A stretch of 8,264 nt of DNA from Comamonadaceae bacterium (GTDB taxonomy: Bacteria > Pseudomonadota > Gammaproteobacteria > Burkholderiales > Burkholderiaceae_C), in assembly GCA_947466165.1 (NCBI GenBank), contig CANIDW010000056.1:1-8264 (forward strand), given 5' to 3'. This document shows, one piece after another, positions 1 to 5,124 of this stretch (the stretch's first letter is position 1; the number at the start of each line of letters is the position of its first letter). The notes beneath the pieces are model-generated. The model had not been told where the DNA came from. It was given only the letters and a program-made list of their open reading frames with translations, and made no database searches. A program made the translations under genes and the position numbers.

Positions 1-272
1 CGGGCATTCCATTTTTCAGTGGCGGTCAGCCCGAAAACAATGGCGGTCAGTGCGCAGCCGGCCATGGTGAAGCCTAGCAGCGGAATCAGCACCCAGCTCA
101 GCGCGTCGTCCATGCCGAACTGTTGCATGCGCTGGATGCCGTAGATACCGAGCGCAGTCGGTATGGGCATGGCCCAGCCCAGTGTGTCACTCAGTCCGTG
201 CAGGTAAAAGCGGTGCAAGCCCAGCGGTCCTCCCAGAAAAGTGAGCCAGGTGGTCAGAGTTTTGTTTTTCAT
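1..272 (-). CDS. TM2-domain membrane protein (partial, C-terminus off window)
   Basis: The reading frame starts at ATG 272-270 and is open to the window edge, giving 90 residues without a stop. Residues 8-30 contain the TM2-domain hallmark: a hydrophobic stretch, then GGPLGLHRFYLHG, then a GWA-containing second segment. Further hydrophobic stretches near residues 34-45 and 58-85 indicate a small multi-pass inner-membrane protein. TM2 proteins have no general biochemical function assigned. The gene lies 53 nt downstream of the acetyltransferase on the same strand, so the two may be co-transcribed. No convincing Shine-Dalgarno sequence precedes the ATG, so the start is chosen because the TM2 motif begins shortly after it. 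The family call is fairly secure and the function unknown. Confidence 0.75.
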   Translation of the reverse strand, partial: MKNKTLTTWLTFLGGPLGLHRFYLHGLSDTLGWAMPIPTALGIYGIQRMQQFGMDDALSWVLIPLLGFTMAGCALTAIVFGLTATEKWNA

Positions 273-325
273 GCGAATCAATCGGAGAGAAGATAAATTT
301 TCGTTGCTGCTAAGCGGCTCGTTCA

Positions 326-859
326 TTAAACCCCAGTCGATTGCGGCGGGCGGCTGCTTCCTGCGCCCAGGGTTTTTTCCATCAGCACCACGTCGAGCCA
401 GCGCTCAAACTTCCAGCCGCAAGACTTCAGCACGCCCACCTGCTCAAAGCCAACGCTGCGGTGCACGCCGATGGAGCTGGCGTTGGCGGAGTCGCCAATG
501 ACGGCGATCAGCTTGCGCACCCCGGCGGCTTCGGCCTGCGCCGCGAGTTCTGCCAGCAGGGCGCGGCCCAGACCGCGCTGGTGCACATCGGGGGTCAGGT
601 AAATGGAGTCTTCGGCGGAAAAGCGGTAAGCCGGCCGGGGCTTGAACCAGTTGCAGTAGGCGAAGCCCAGAATGCGGCCACCGTCTTCTGCCACCAGGAA
701 AGGCAGATGCCGGGCCAGCACCTCGGCGCGGCGGGCCCTCATGTCGGCCAGCGTGGGGGGCTCGGTTTCAAAGGTGCCGCTGCCATGCAGCACGTGGTGG
801 CCGTAAATGGCGGTGATGGCCGGCAGGTCTGGTTCTTGGCTTGGGCGCAGGATCGTCAT
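326..859 (-). CDS. GNAT N-acetyltransferase, phosphinothricin/methionine sulfoximine acetyltransferase-like
   Basis: This 177-residue protein is predicted to transfer acetyl from acetyl-CoA to a small amine, cytoplasmically. Residues 2-20 (ILRPSQEPDLPAITAIYGHH) match the usual N-terminus of the family. The acetyl-CoA pyrophosphate-binding loop is QRGLGRAL (residues 94-101). The C-terminal half has the PAT/MnaT pattern: IGDSANASSIGVHRSVGF (121-138), then VGVLKSCGWKFERWLDVVLMEK. Family members acetylate phosphinothricin, methionine sulfoximine/sulfone or related compounds; the true substrate cannot be read from sequence. The frame stays open 43 codons further upstream, but that extension runs through the rpsP promoter and lacks family similarity, so ATG 859 is preferred. 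It diverges from rpsP across 143 bp and lies upstream of the TM2 gene. Confidence 0.88.
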   Translation of the reverse strand: MTILRPSQEPDLPAITAIYGHHVLHGSGTFETEPPTLADMRARRAEVLARHLPFLVAEDGGRILGFAYCNWFKPRPAYRFSAEDSIYLTPDVHQRGLGRALLAELAAQAEAAGVRKLIAVIGDSANASSIGVHRSVGFEQVGVLKSCGWKFERWLDVVLMEKTLGAGSSRPPQSTGV

Positions 860-883
860 GGGTGCTCGCTTGGCTGTGTCTCG

Positions 884-904
884 GGCTATAATCTGCGGCT
901 TTGC
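884..904 (+). promoter_or_regulatory. rpsP promoter (-10 box and GC-rich discriminator)
   Basis: A perfect TATAAT lies at 887-892, preceded by GGC and followed by the GC-rich stretch CTGCGGC (893-899). A start site near 899-900 would give an rpsP leader of about 103 nt. I see no good -35 at 16-18 bp spacing. Nearly the same 21-nt block occurs before rplS, which strengthens the call. GC-rich discriminators are typical of ribosomal promoters under stringent (ppGpp/DksA) control; applying that here is inference. Confidence 0.65.
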
Positions 905-1002
905 AGCAATTCGCTGGCCGGGTGGCCATGTCGTGTGTCTCAAGCGCTGCAAACTCATGTTGGGCTGACAATTTTGTCTTCCCACCACCCGAAGGATAAA
1001 TC
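900..1002 (+). promoter_or_regulatory. rpsP 5' leader: inverted repeat, candidate leader ORF and ribosome binding site
   Basis: The leader begins with TTTGCAGC (900-907), perfectly complementary to GCTGCAAA (946-953). This 8-bp helix encloses a smaller hairpin, TGGCC (915-919) with GGCCA (924-928). An ATG at 928 opens a 23-codon ORF that ends at TAA 997-999 with residues FVFPPPEG. Its GAA-GGA codons (991-996) are also the Shine-Dalgarno sequence of rpsP, six nt before the rpsP ATG. The leader ORF has only a weak GGTGG ahead of it, inside the small hairpin. The base pairing and ORF are directly visible; a regulatory role is inference. Confidence 0.35.
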
Positions 1003-1254
1003 ATGGTCGTCATTCGACTCGCGCGCGGCGGTTCTAAGCACCGTCCCTTTTTCAATATCGTTGTGGCTGACAAACGCGTTCGCCGCGATGGTCGTTTCAT
1101 CGAGCGCATCGGTTTTTACAACCCGATCGCCAAGGGCGGCGAAGAGGGCTTGCGCATTGAGCAAGACCGTCTGACCCACTGGCTCGGTGTGGGCGCACAA
1201 GCTTCGCCAACCGTTGAGCGTCTGGTCAAGCAGGGCGCTGCCAAAGCGGCCTGA
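1003..1254 (+). CDS. rpsP: 30S ribosomal protein S16
   Basis: The 83-residue product is the small-subunit protein S16, which binds 16S rRNA in the 5' domain and acts early in 30S assembly. The whole chain matches the family: [20 protein letters not shown] at the start, [21 protein letters not shown] (residues 21-41), then the [26 protein letters not shown] tail segment. The length is typical of bacterial S16. GAAGGA at 991-996 is a good Shine-Dalgarno sequence at normal spacing and fixes the start. It is the first gene of rpsP-rimM-trmD-rplS, with its own TATAAT promoter. It ends in AKAA, encoded by the same 16-nt string as the end of rplS. Confidence 0.98.
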   Translation: MVVIRLARGGSKHRPFFNIVVADKRVRRDGRFIERIGFYNPIAKGGEEGLRIEQDRLTHWLGVGAQASPTVERLVKQGAAKAA

Positions 1255-1304
1255 TCGGGCTTGCAGGCTTTCTCGCGAAGGTCTGCCAACCCGCCAGCCA
1301 TGGC

Positions 1305-1922
1305 ATGACATGCAGCAACATGGCGACTGAACTTTCACCCGGCCTCAAGCAGGCCGCCTTGCCCGAAGATGCGATCGAAGTCGGTCGCATTCTTGACGCC
1401 TGGGGCGTTAAGGGCTGGGTCAAGGTGCTGCCGCACAGCGCAGAGCCTGAGGCTCTTTTTGCGGTCAAAGACTGGTTTTTACAAGCCCCCGAAGCCCGGT
1501 TTCGTCCGGGCTTTTCCGCTTTCTCGGGCACCGTATCGATCAGCTTGCAAGAGTGCAAAGTGCATTCGGACACCGTGGTTGCCAAAATCGCCGGCCTCGA
1601 AGACCGCAGCGCCGCCGAGGCCTTGCGGGGCGCGCGTATCTTTTTGCCGCGCAGCAGTTTCCCCAGCGCTTCCAAAGATGAGTACTACTGGGTCGATCTG
1701 ATCGGCCTGGAGGTCATCAATCGTGAAGGTCTCAGACTGGGCACGGTGCGTGACCTCATGACCACCGGCCCGCAGGCGGTGCTGTGCGTCGAATACCAGG
1801 CGCTCGCTGAAGACGGTACCAGCTCTGCAGCCGAGCGCATGATTCCCTTTGTGGCCGCCTACGTTGATGCGGTGGATGTACCCGGCAAGCGCATCACGGT
1901 GGATTGGCAGCCCGACTATTGA
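1305..1922 (+). CDS. rimM: Ribosome maturation factor RimM
   Basis: RimM is a cytoplasmic 16S rRNA processing and 30S head assembly factor that binds S19. The 205-residue product has the N-terminal RimM domain, with [18 protein letters not shown] at residues 26-43, and a C-terminal PRC-barrel domain (about 126-205) with [22 protein letters not shown] and the [12 protein letters not shown] segment. Family members are usually 165-190 residues; the surplus is N-terminal. The start is uncertain: ATGs at 1305 and 1320 are both in frame and neither has a clear Shine-Dalgarno sequence. ATG 1305 overlaps the stop of a two-codon ORF (ATG at 1300) in an ATGA arrangement. The gene lies 50 nt after rpsP and 38 nt before trmD, consistent with one transcript. 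Confidence 0.95.
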   Translation: MTCSNMATELSPGLKQAALPEDAIEVGRILDAWGVKGWVKVLPHSAEPEALFAVKDWFLQAPEARFRPGFSAFSGTVSISLQECKVHSDTVVAKIAGLEDRSAAEALRGARIFLPRSSFPSASKDEYYWVDLIGLEVINREGLRLGTVRDLMTTGPQAVLCVEYQALAEDGTSSAAERMIPFVAAYVDAVDVPGKRITVDWQPDY

Positions 1923-1960
1923 CGCCGGCCCCTGTTCCCCGCGCCGCGCACAATACCCGC

Positions 1961-2740
1961 ATGCGTTTTGATGTCATCACCCTGTTCCCTGAGTTGTTTG
2001 CCCCTTTTGTGAGCAGCGGCGTGACGCGCCGTGCTTACGAGTCCGGTCATGTGCAGCTGCGCTTGTGGAACCCGCGGGATTATTCAGAGGGCAATTACCG
2101 GCGCGTTGATGACCGGCCCTTTGGCGGCGGCCCGGGCATGGTCATGATGGCCGAGCCGCTGGCCTTGTGCCTGGAGGCCATACGCGCGGAGCGAGCTGGA
2201 GGCGAGGCGACGCCCGCACCGGTGGTCTTGTTTTCACCCATTGGCCAGGCCCTGAACCACAGCGCCGTGGCAGGCTGGGCGGCTTCGAGCGGTGCGGTGC
2301 TGGTCTGCGGCCGCTACGAAGGCGTGGACCAGCGTTTCATTGACGCGCATGTGGACTGCCAGATCAGTCTGGGCGACTTTGTGCTCTCGGGTGGCGAAAT
2401 CGCCGCCATGGCCCTGATTGACGCGGTCACCCGCCTGCAACCCGGCGTGCTCAACGACGAAGGCAGCCACCAGTTCGACAGTTTCAACCCGGCGATCGAC
2501 GGCCTGCTCGACTGCCCTTATTACACCCGGCCCGAAACCTGGCGGGGCCAGGCCGTGCCGGCGCAGATGCTCTCGGGTCACCATGCCGACATAGAGCGCT
2601 GGCGCCGGGAACAGCGGCTGTCGCTGACCCAGGCCCTGCGCCCGGCTTTGCTGGCGGCGGCCCGGGCAGCCGGAGGGCTGACGCCCGCAGATGAGGCTTT
2701 TTTGGCCGGGTTGGCCGGCACAACAGGCAGCCCGCCGTAA
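1961..2740 (+). CDS. trmD: tRNA (guanine-N1)-methyltransferase TrmD
   Basis: TrmD methylates N1 of G37 in tRNAs reading CNN and some other codons, using S-adenosylmethionine, and so prevents +1 frameshifting. The 259-residue product shows the SPOUT trefoil-knot fold motifs: [13 protein letters not shown] at the start, [14 protein letters not shown] (50-63), [13 protein letters not shown] (116-128) and [20 protein letters not shown] (136-155). R158 and D173 (in SHQFDSF) occupy the positions of the catalytic Arg154 and Asp169 of characterised TrmD proteins. The C-terminal domain contains [10 protein letters not shown] (187-196). The frame is open 19 codons upstream, inside rimM, but the family begins at the [10 protein letters not shown] methionine, so ATG 1961 is chosen. 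No Shine-Dalgarno sequence is visible; a CACAAT hexamer lies six nt before the ATG. Confidence 0.97.
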   Translation: MRFDVITLFPELFAPFVSSGVTRRAYESGHVQLRLWNPRDYSEGNYRRVDDRPFGGGPGMVMMAEPLALCLEAIRAERAGGEATPAPVVLFSPIGQALNHSAVAGWAASSGAVLVCGRYEGVDQRFIDAHVDCQISLGDFVLSGGEIAAMALIDAVTRLQPGVLNDEGSHQFDSFNPAIDGLLDCPYYTRPETWRGQAVPAQMLSGHHADIERWRREQRLSLTQALRPALLAAARAAGGLTPADEAFLAGLAGTTGSPP

Positions 2741-2742
2741 TT

Positions 2743-2763
2743 GGCTATAATCGTGGGCTTTTC
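2743..2763 (+). promoter_or_regulatory. rplS promoter (-10 box and GC-rich discriminator)
   Basis: A perfect TATAAT lies at 2746-2751, three nt past the trmD stop region, followed by CGTGGGC (2752-2758). It matches the rpsP promoter block (884-904) at 17 of 21 positions, including GGCTATAATC and a later GGCTTT. No good -35 is visible at standard spacing. It would start rplS transcription near 2758, giving a leader of about 124 nt, in addition to read-through from trmD. Confidence 0.65.
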
Positions 2764-2881
2764 GGTCCTCTGGCGGCCACTGCAACCAAGCGACGACGCT
2801 TTAGCGTCTTTGTCTCCTCTGGATTTGCGGTCTTTAGCGTAGCGCGTGCATGAACGAAAAATGAAGTGAGATGGACATTGT
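2758..2881 (+). promoter_or_regulatory. rplS 5' leader with hairpin, repeats and micro-ORF chain
   Basis: This untranslated stretch holds a hairpin, GACGC (2795-2799) and GCGTC (2804-2808) around TTTA, followed by a pyrimidine-rich run without a true U-tract. Two 8-mers alternate along it: TCCTCTGG at 2766 and 2815, TTTAGCGT at 2800 and 2833. Near the 3' end are three minimal ORFs: ATG 2850 to TGA 2864, ATG 2861 to TGA 2869, and ATG 2871 to TGA 2885. The last stop overlaps the rplS ATG as ATGA. GAAGTGAG (2863-2870) is the only purine-rich stretch near the start. Autogenous control by ribosomal proteins through such leaders is well known; its operation here is inference. Confidence 0.35.
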
Positions 2882-3247
2882 ATGAACCTGATTCAAACCC
2901 TTGAGCAAGAAGAAATTGCTCGTCTGAACAAAAGCTTTCCCGCGTATGCCCCTGGTGACACCGTCATCGTGAGCGTCAACGTGGTCGAGGGCACCCGCAA
3001 GCGTATGCAGGCGTTCGAAGGTGTGGTGATTGCCAAGCGCAACCGCGGCCTGAACTCCAGCTTCATCGTTCGCAAGATCTCCAACGGCGAAGGTGTCGAG
3101 CGTACGTTCCAGCTCTACAGCCCTTTGATCGCCAAGATCGAAGTCAAACGCCGCGGTGATGTGCGTCGAGCCAAGCTGTATTACCTGCGCAGCCGCAGCG
3201 GCAAGTCGGCACGTATCAAGGAAAAGCTGGGCGCCAAAGCGGCCTGA
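2882..3247 (+). CDS. rplS: 50S ribosomal protein L19
   Basis: L19 is a large-subunit protein at the 30S-50S interface. The 121-residue product matches the family throughout: [15 protein letters not shown] at the N-terminus, the [19 protein letters not shown] segment (19-37), [20 protein letters not shown] (39-58), [20 protein letters not shown] (59-78) and [20 protein letters not shown] (88-107). Length is normal. An in-frame TGA at 2867-2869 rules out a longer N-terminus, and the family begins at this methionine. It follows trmD across 141 bp that contain its own promoter and leader, and is closed by a strong terminator, so it is the last gene of the ribosomal cluster. Confidence 0.98.
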   Translation: MNLIQTLEQEEIARLNKSFPAYAPGDTVIVSVNVVEGTRKRMQAFEGVVIAKRNRGLNSSFIVRKISNGEGVERTFQLYSPLIAKIEVKRRGDVRRAKLYYLRSRSGKSARIKEKLGAKAA

Positions 3248-3281
3248 TAGGCGGCGTCAAGCTCCCGGACACTGTCCTGTG

Positions 3282-3310
3282 AAAAGCCGCTCCCTGAGCG
3301 GCTTTTTTCT
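3282..3310 (+). terminator. Rho-independent terminator after rplS
   Basis: AAAAGCCGCTC (3282-3292) pairs perfectly with GAGCGGCTTTT (3296-3306), leaving a 3-nt CCT loop, and the transcript ends in a run of six T (3303-3308). The GC core plus U-tract is a classic intrinsic terminator. It lies 35 nt past the rplS stop and separates the ribosomal cluster from the Nudix gene. Because the stem is flanked by A's on the left, it could also act weakly on the opposite strand. Confidence 0.93.
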
Positions 3311-3334
3311 TGGCCCTACCAAACCTTTTTAGTC

Positions 3335-4030
3335 ATGACCATCACCCGTCCGCTGCCCAAAATTGACCCCCGCACTGTGCCGGTGTTGAGCGTGGACACG
3401 CACCTGCCGGATGTGCCGGCCCAGCATCTCACGCCAGAGGCTTTGCGAGCGCGTTTTCGCAGTCCCCCTGTCTGGACGCCAGAAAGCAGCGTTGAAAAGA
3501 AATTCGGTGACCGTCAGCCCGCCGCTGCGGCGGTGCTGATTGCGCTGGTCATGCGCCAGGAACTGACGCTGCTCCTGACCGAGCGGAGCTTGAATTTATC
3601 GACCCACTCCGGGCAGATCTCTTTTCCCGGCGGGCGCACCGATGCGGGCGACCGTGACCCTGTGCACACGGCCTTGCGCGAGGCAGACGAAGAAATCGGT
3701 TTGCCGGCCAGTCATGTGGAAGTGCTGGGCAGTCTGCCTATTTACGTCACCGGCTCGGCTTTCATCGTCACGCCCGTGGTGGCGCTGGTGCGGCCCGGCT
3801 TTGAGCTCAAGCCCAACCCGGGGGAGGTGGCCGATGTTTTTGAAGTTCCCCTGAGCCACCTCATGAGCCCGGCCAATCACCGCCACCACGCTTTTGAATT
3901 CGATGGCTCTGTGCGTCAATGGTTCTCTATGCCTTACACCAGCAGTGACCCGGCCCACCCGAAGGAGCGCTACATCTGGGGCGCCACGGCCGCGATGCTT
4001 CGCAATTTTTACCGTTTCATGGCGTCCTGA
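3335..4030 (+). CDS. Nudix hydrolase, NudL/YeaB-type (putative CoA pyrophosphatase)
   Basis: The 231-residue protein belongs to the UPF0035/NudL branch of Nudix hydrolases, some of which cleave CoA and its derivatives to 3'-phospho-ADP and 4'-phosphopantetheine. The branch signature is clear at residues 80-124: LLTERSLNLSTHSGQISFPGG, then TALREADEEIGLP. It contains the metal-binding READEEIG core of the Nudix box. After it come LPIYVTGSAFIVTPVVALV (134-152) and EVADVFEVPLSHL (164-176), also typical. The N-terminal 50 residues are a family-like extension. The true substrate is not proven by sequence. It follows the rplS terminator and lies 65 nt before the CobD-like gene. No clear promoter or Shine-Dalgarno sequence is visible before ATG 3335. 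Confidence 0.9.
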   Translation: MTITRPLPKIDPRTVPVLSVDTHLPDVPAQHLTPEALRARFRSPPVWTPESSVEKKFGDRQPAAAAVLIALVMRQELTLLLTERSLNLSTHSGQISFPGGRTDAGDRDPVHTALREADEEIGLPASHVEVLGSLPIYVTGSAFIVTPVVALVRPGFELKPNPGEVADVFEVPLSHLMSPANHRHHAFEFDGSVRQWFSMPYTSSDPAHPKERYIWGATAAMLRNFYRFMAS

Positions 4031-4084
4031 ACCATGTGCCTGAAGCGCTCAGTTTGGAATGGCCCGGCGCTGACGCTGCGCCGT

Positions 4085-4090
4085 TATGAT
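4085..4090 (+). promoter_or_regulatory. -10-like hexamer abutting the CobD-like gene start
   Basis: TATGAT, five of six matches to the sigma-70 -10 consensus, lies five nt before ATG 4096. A start site at the usual distance would fall on or beside the A of the ATG, giving a leaderless message. No -35 is visible at 16-18 bp, and no Shine-Dalgarno sequence is present for the alternative view. Confidence 0.3.
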
Positions 4091-4095
4091 TTGGC

Positions 4096-5097
4096 ATGAG
4101 CTTTTTTGCCGTTCTGTTTGCCCTGCTGATGGAGCAGGCCCGGCCCCTGTCGCCGGGCAATTCCCTGCATGCCGGTGTGCGCGCCTGGACGCGCTGGTGC
4201 AGTCGCAACCTGGACGCCGGTCGCCAGCAGCATGGCTGGCTGGCCTGGTCCCTGGCGGTGCTGCTGCCGGCGCTGCTGGCTTTTGGCGTCCACTGGCTTT
4301 TGTGGAGCGTGCACGGCTTGCTGGCTTTTGTCTGGAGCGTGCTGGTTTTGTATGTGTCTTTGGGCTTTCGCCAGTTCAGTCACCATTTCACTGCCATCCG
4401 CGACGCCCTGGACATGGGCGATGAACAAGCGGCCCGTCAGTTGCTGGCCGATTGGCAGCAGGTCGATGCCAGTTTGTTGCCGCGCAGCGAGATCGTGCGC
4501 CATGTCATTGAGCACTCGGTGCTGGCGGCGCACCGCCATGTATTCGGCGTTTTGAGCTGGTTTTGTATTTTGGCTGCCTTGGGTTTGGGCCCGACGGGCG
4601 CAGTGCTTTACCGTTTGAGTGAGTTTGTTGCGCGTTACTGGAGCTACAAGTTCCGCGCCTCGGGCGAGGGTGCCAGTCCGGCCCTGCAACAGGCGGCGAT
4701 GGTGGCTTGGGGGGTGATTGATTTTTTACCGGCCCGCCTCACGGCCCTGGGCTTTGCGGTGGTTGGTAGCTTTGAGGACGCCATCGACAGCTGGCGCCAC
4801 TACACACAGGGCTTTGCGCTTGACGCCAAGGCCGCTTCCCCCATCCGCAATGATGGCGTTGTGCTGGCGGCCACAGCCGGTGCGGTCAATGTGCGATTGG
4901 GCGGCAGTGCCTTGAAGGCGATTCGTCTGCCCTTTGCCCCGGGCGATGACAATGCGGTGCCGCCGGCCACCCAGGCCACACCCGGGCGAGAACCTGAACT
5001 GGCGCATCTGCGCAGCATCGTGGGGCTGGTCTGGCGCTGCGTGGTGCTTTGGATGGTGTTGTTGGCGCTGCTCACGCTGGCGCGCCTGATCGGCTAG
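4096..5097 (+). CDS. CobD/CbiB-family integral membrane protein, divergent
   Basis: The 333-residue protein has several hydrophobic segments (about 49-70, 74-91, 152-172 and 308-330) and belongs to the CobD/CbiB/AmpE superfamily of inner-membrane proteins. Shared with CbiB are IDFLPARLTAL (208-218) and SPIRNDGVVLAATAGAVNVR (248-267), which resembles the SPNAG...AMAGALGVRLGG block. The central segment HRHVFGVLSWF...LGPTGAVLYRLSEF (146-177) lines up with the CbiB core and with AmpE. However, the AENTVDG-type signature of adenosylcobinamide-phosphate synthase and its N-terminal aspartate-rich motif are absent; AAHRHVFG stands in place of the former. No cobalamin genes are nearby. It may be a paralogue with another role, so no gene symbol is given. 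It follows the Nudix gene by 65 nt and converges with rsgA. Confidence 0.8.
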   Translation: MSFFAVLFALLMEQARPLSPGNSLHAGVRAWTRWCSRNLDAGRQQHGWLAWSLAVLLPALLAFGVHWLLWSVHGLLAFVWSVLVLYVSLGFRQFSHHFTAIRDALDMGDEQAARQLLADWQQVDASLLPRSEIVRHVIEHSVLAAHRHVFGVLSWFCILAALGLGPTGAVLYRLSEFVARYWSYKFRASGEGASPALQQAAMVAWGVIDFLPARLTALGFAVVGSFEDAIDSWRHYTQGFALDAKAASPIRNDGVVLAATAGAVNVRLGGSALKAIRLPFAPGDDNAVPPATQATPGREPELAHLRSIVGLVWRCVVLWMVLLALLTLARLIG

Positions 5098-5124
5098 AGC
5101 CGGCAGTGCCCGGCGGGCTGGTGC
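5098..5124. other. Convergent junction with overlapping small hairpins
   Basis: This 27-bp gap separates two converging genes. GCCGG (5099-5103) can pair with CCGGC (5110-5114), or GCCC (5108-5111) with GGGC (5115-5118); the two are mutually exclusive. Neither has a T-run on either strand, so a terminator role for both converging transcripts is possible but weakly supported. Confidence 0.25.

Noticed and set aside
860..988. N-terminal extension of the acetyltransferase to position 988
   Set aside because: The 43 extra residues are basic and unlike the family, and the extension crosses the rpsP promoter and leader; the family starts at ATG 859.
341..1174. Long plus-strand ORF opposite the acetyltransferase and across the rpsP start
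   Set aside because: It is antisense to a clear GNAT gene and overlaps rpsP in another frame; the product is low-complexity Ala/Gly/His-rich with no recognisable family motif, as expected for GC-rich shadow frames.
1919..1954. TTGACG (1919-1924) with CACAAT (1949-1954) as a full trmD promoter
   Set aside because: The spacer is 24 bp, too long for sigma-70. Only the -10-like hexamer is kept, as a weak leaderless candidate.
1904..1960. Upstream in-frame start for trmD inside rimM
   Set aside because: TrmD proteins start at the [10 protein letters not shown] methionine; the 19 upstream residues have no similarity to the family.
2234..2785. A 183-residue minus-strand ORF opposite trmD
   Set aside because: It lies antisense to conserved trmD, has no family resemblance and is best explained as a shadow frame.
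2795..2820. Hairpin GACGC/GCGTC as an intrinsic terminator or attenuator before rplS
   Set aside because: The stem is only five bp and is followed by a mixed pyrimidine run, not a U-tract; it is kept only as leader structure.
4084..4689. A 201-residue minus-strand ORF opposite the CobD-like gene
   Set aside because: The product is Gln/Ala/Arg-rich without motifs and mirrors the codon structure of the real gene on the plus strand.
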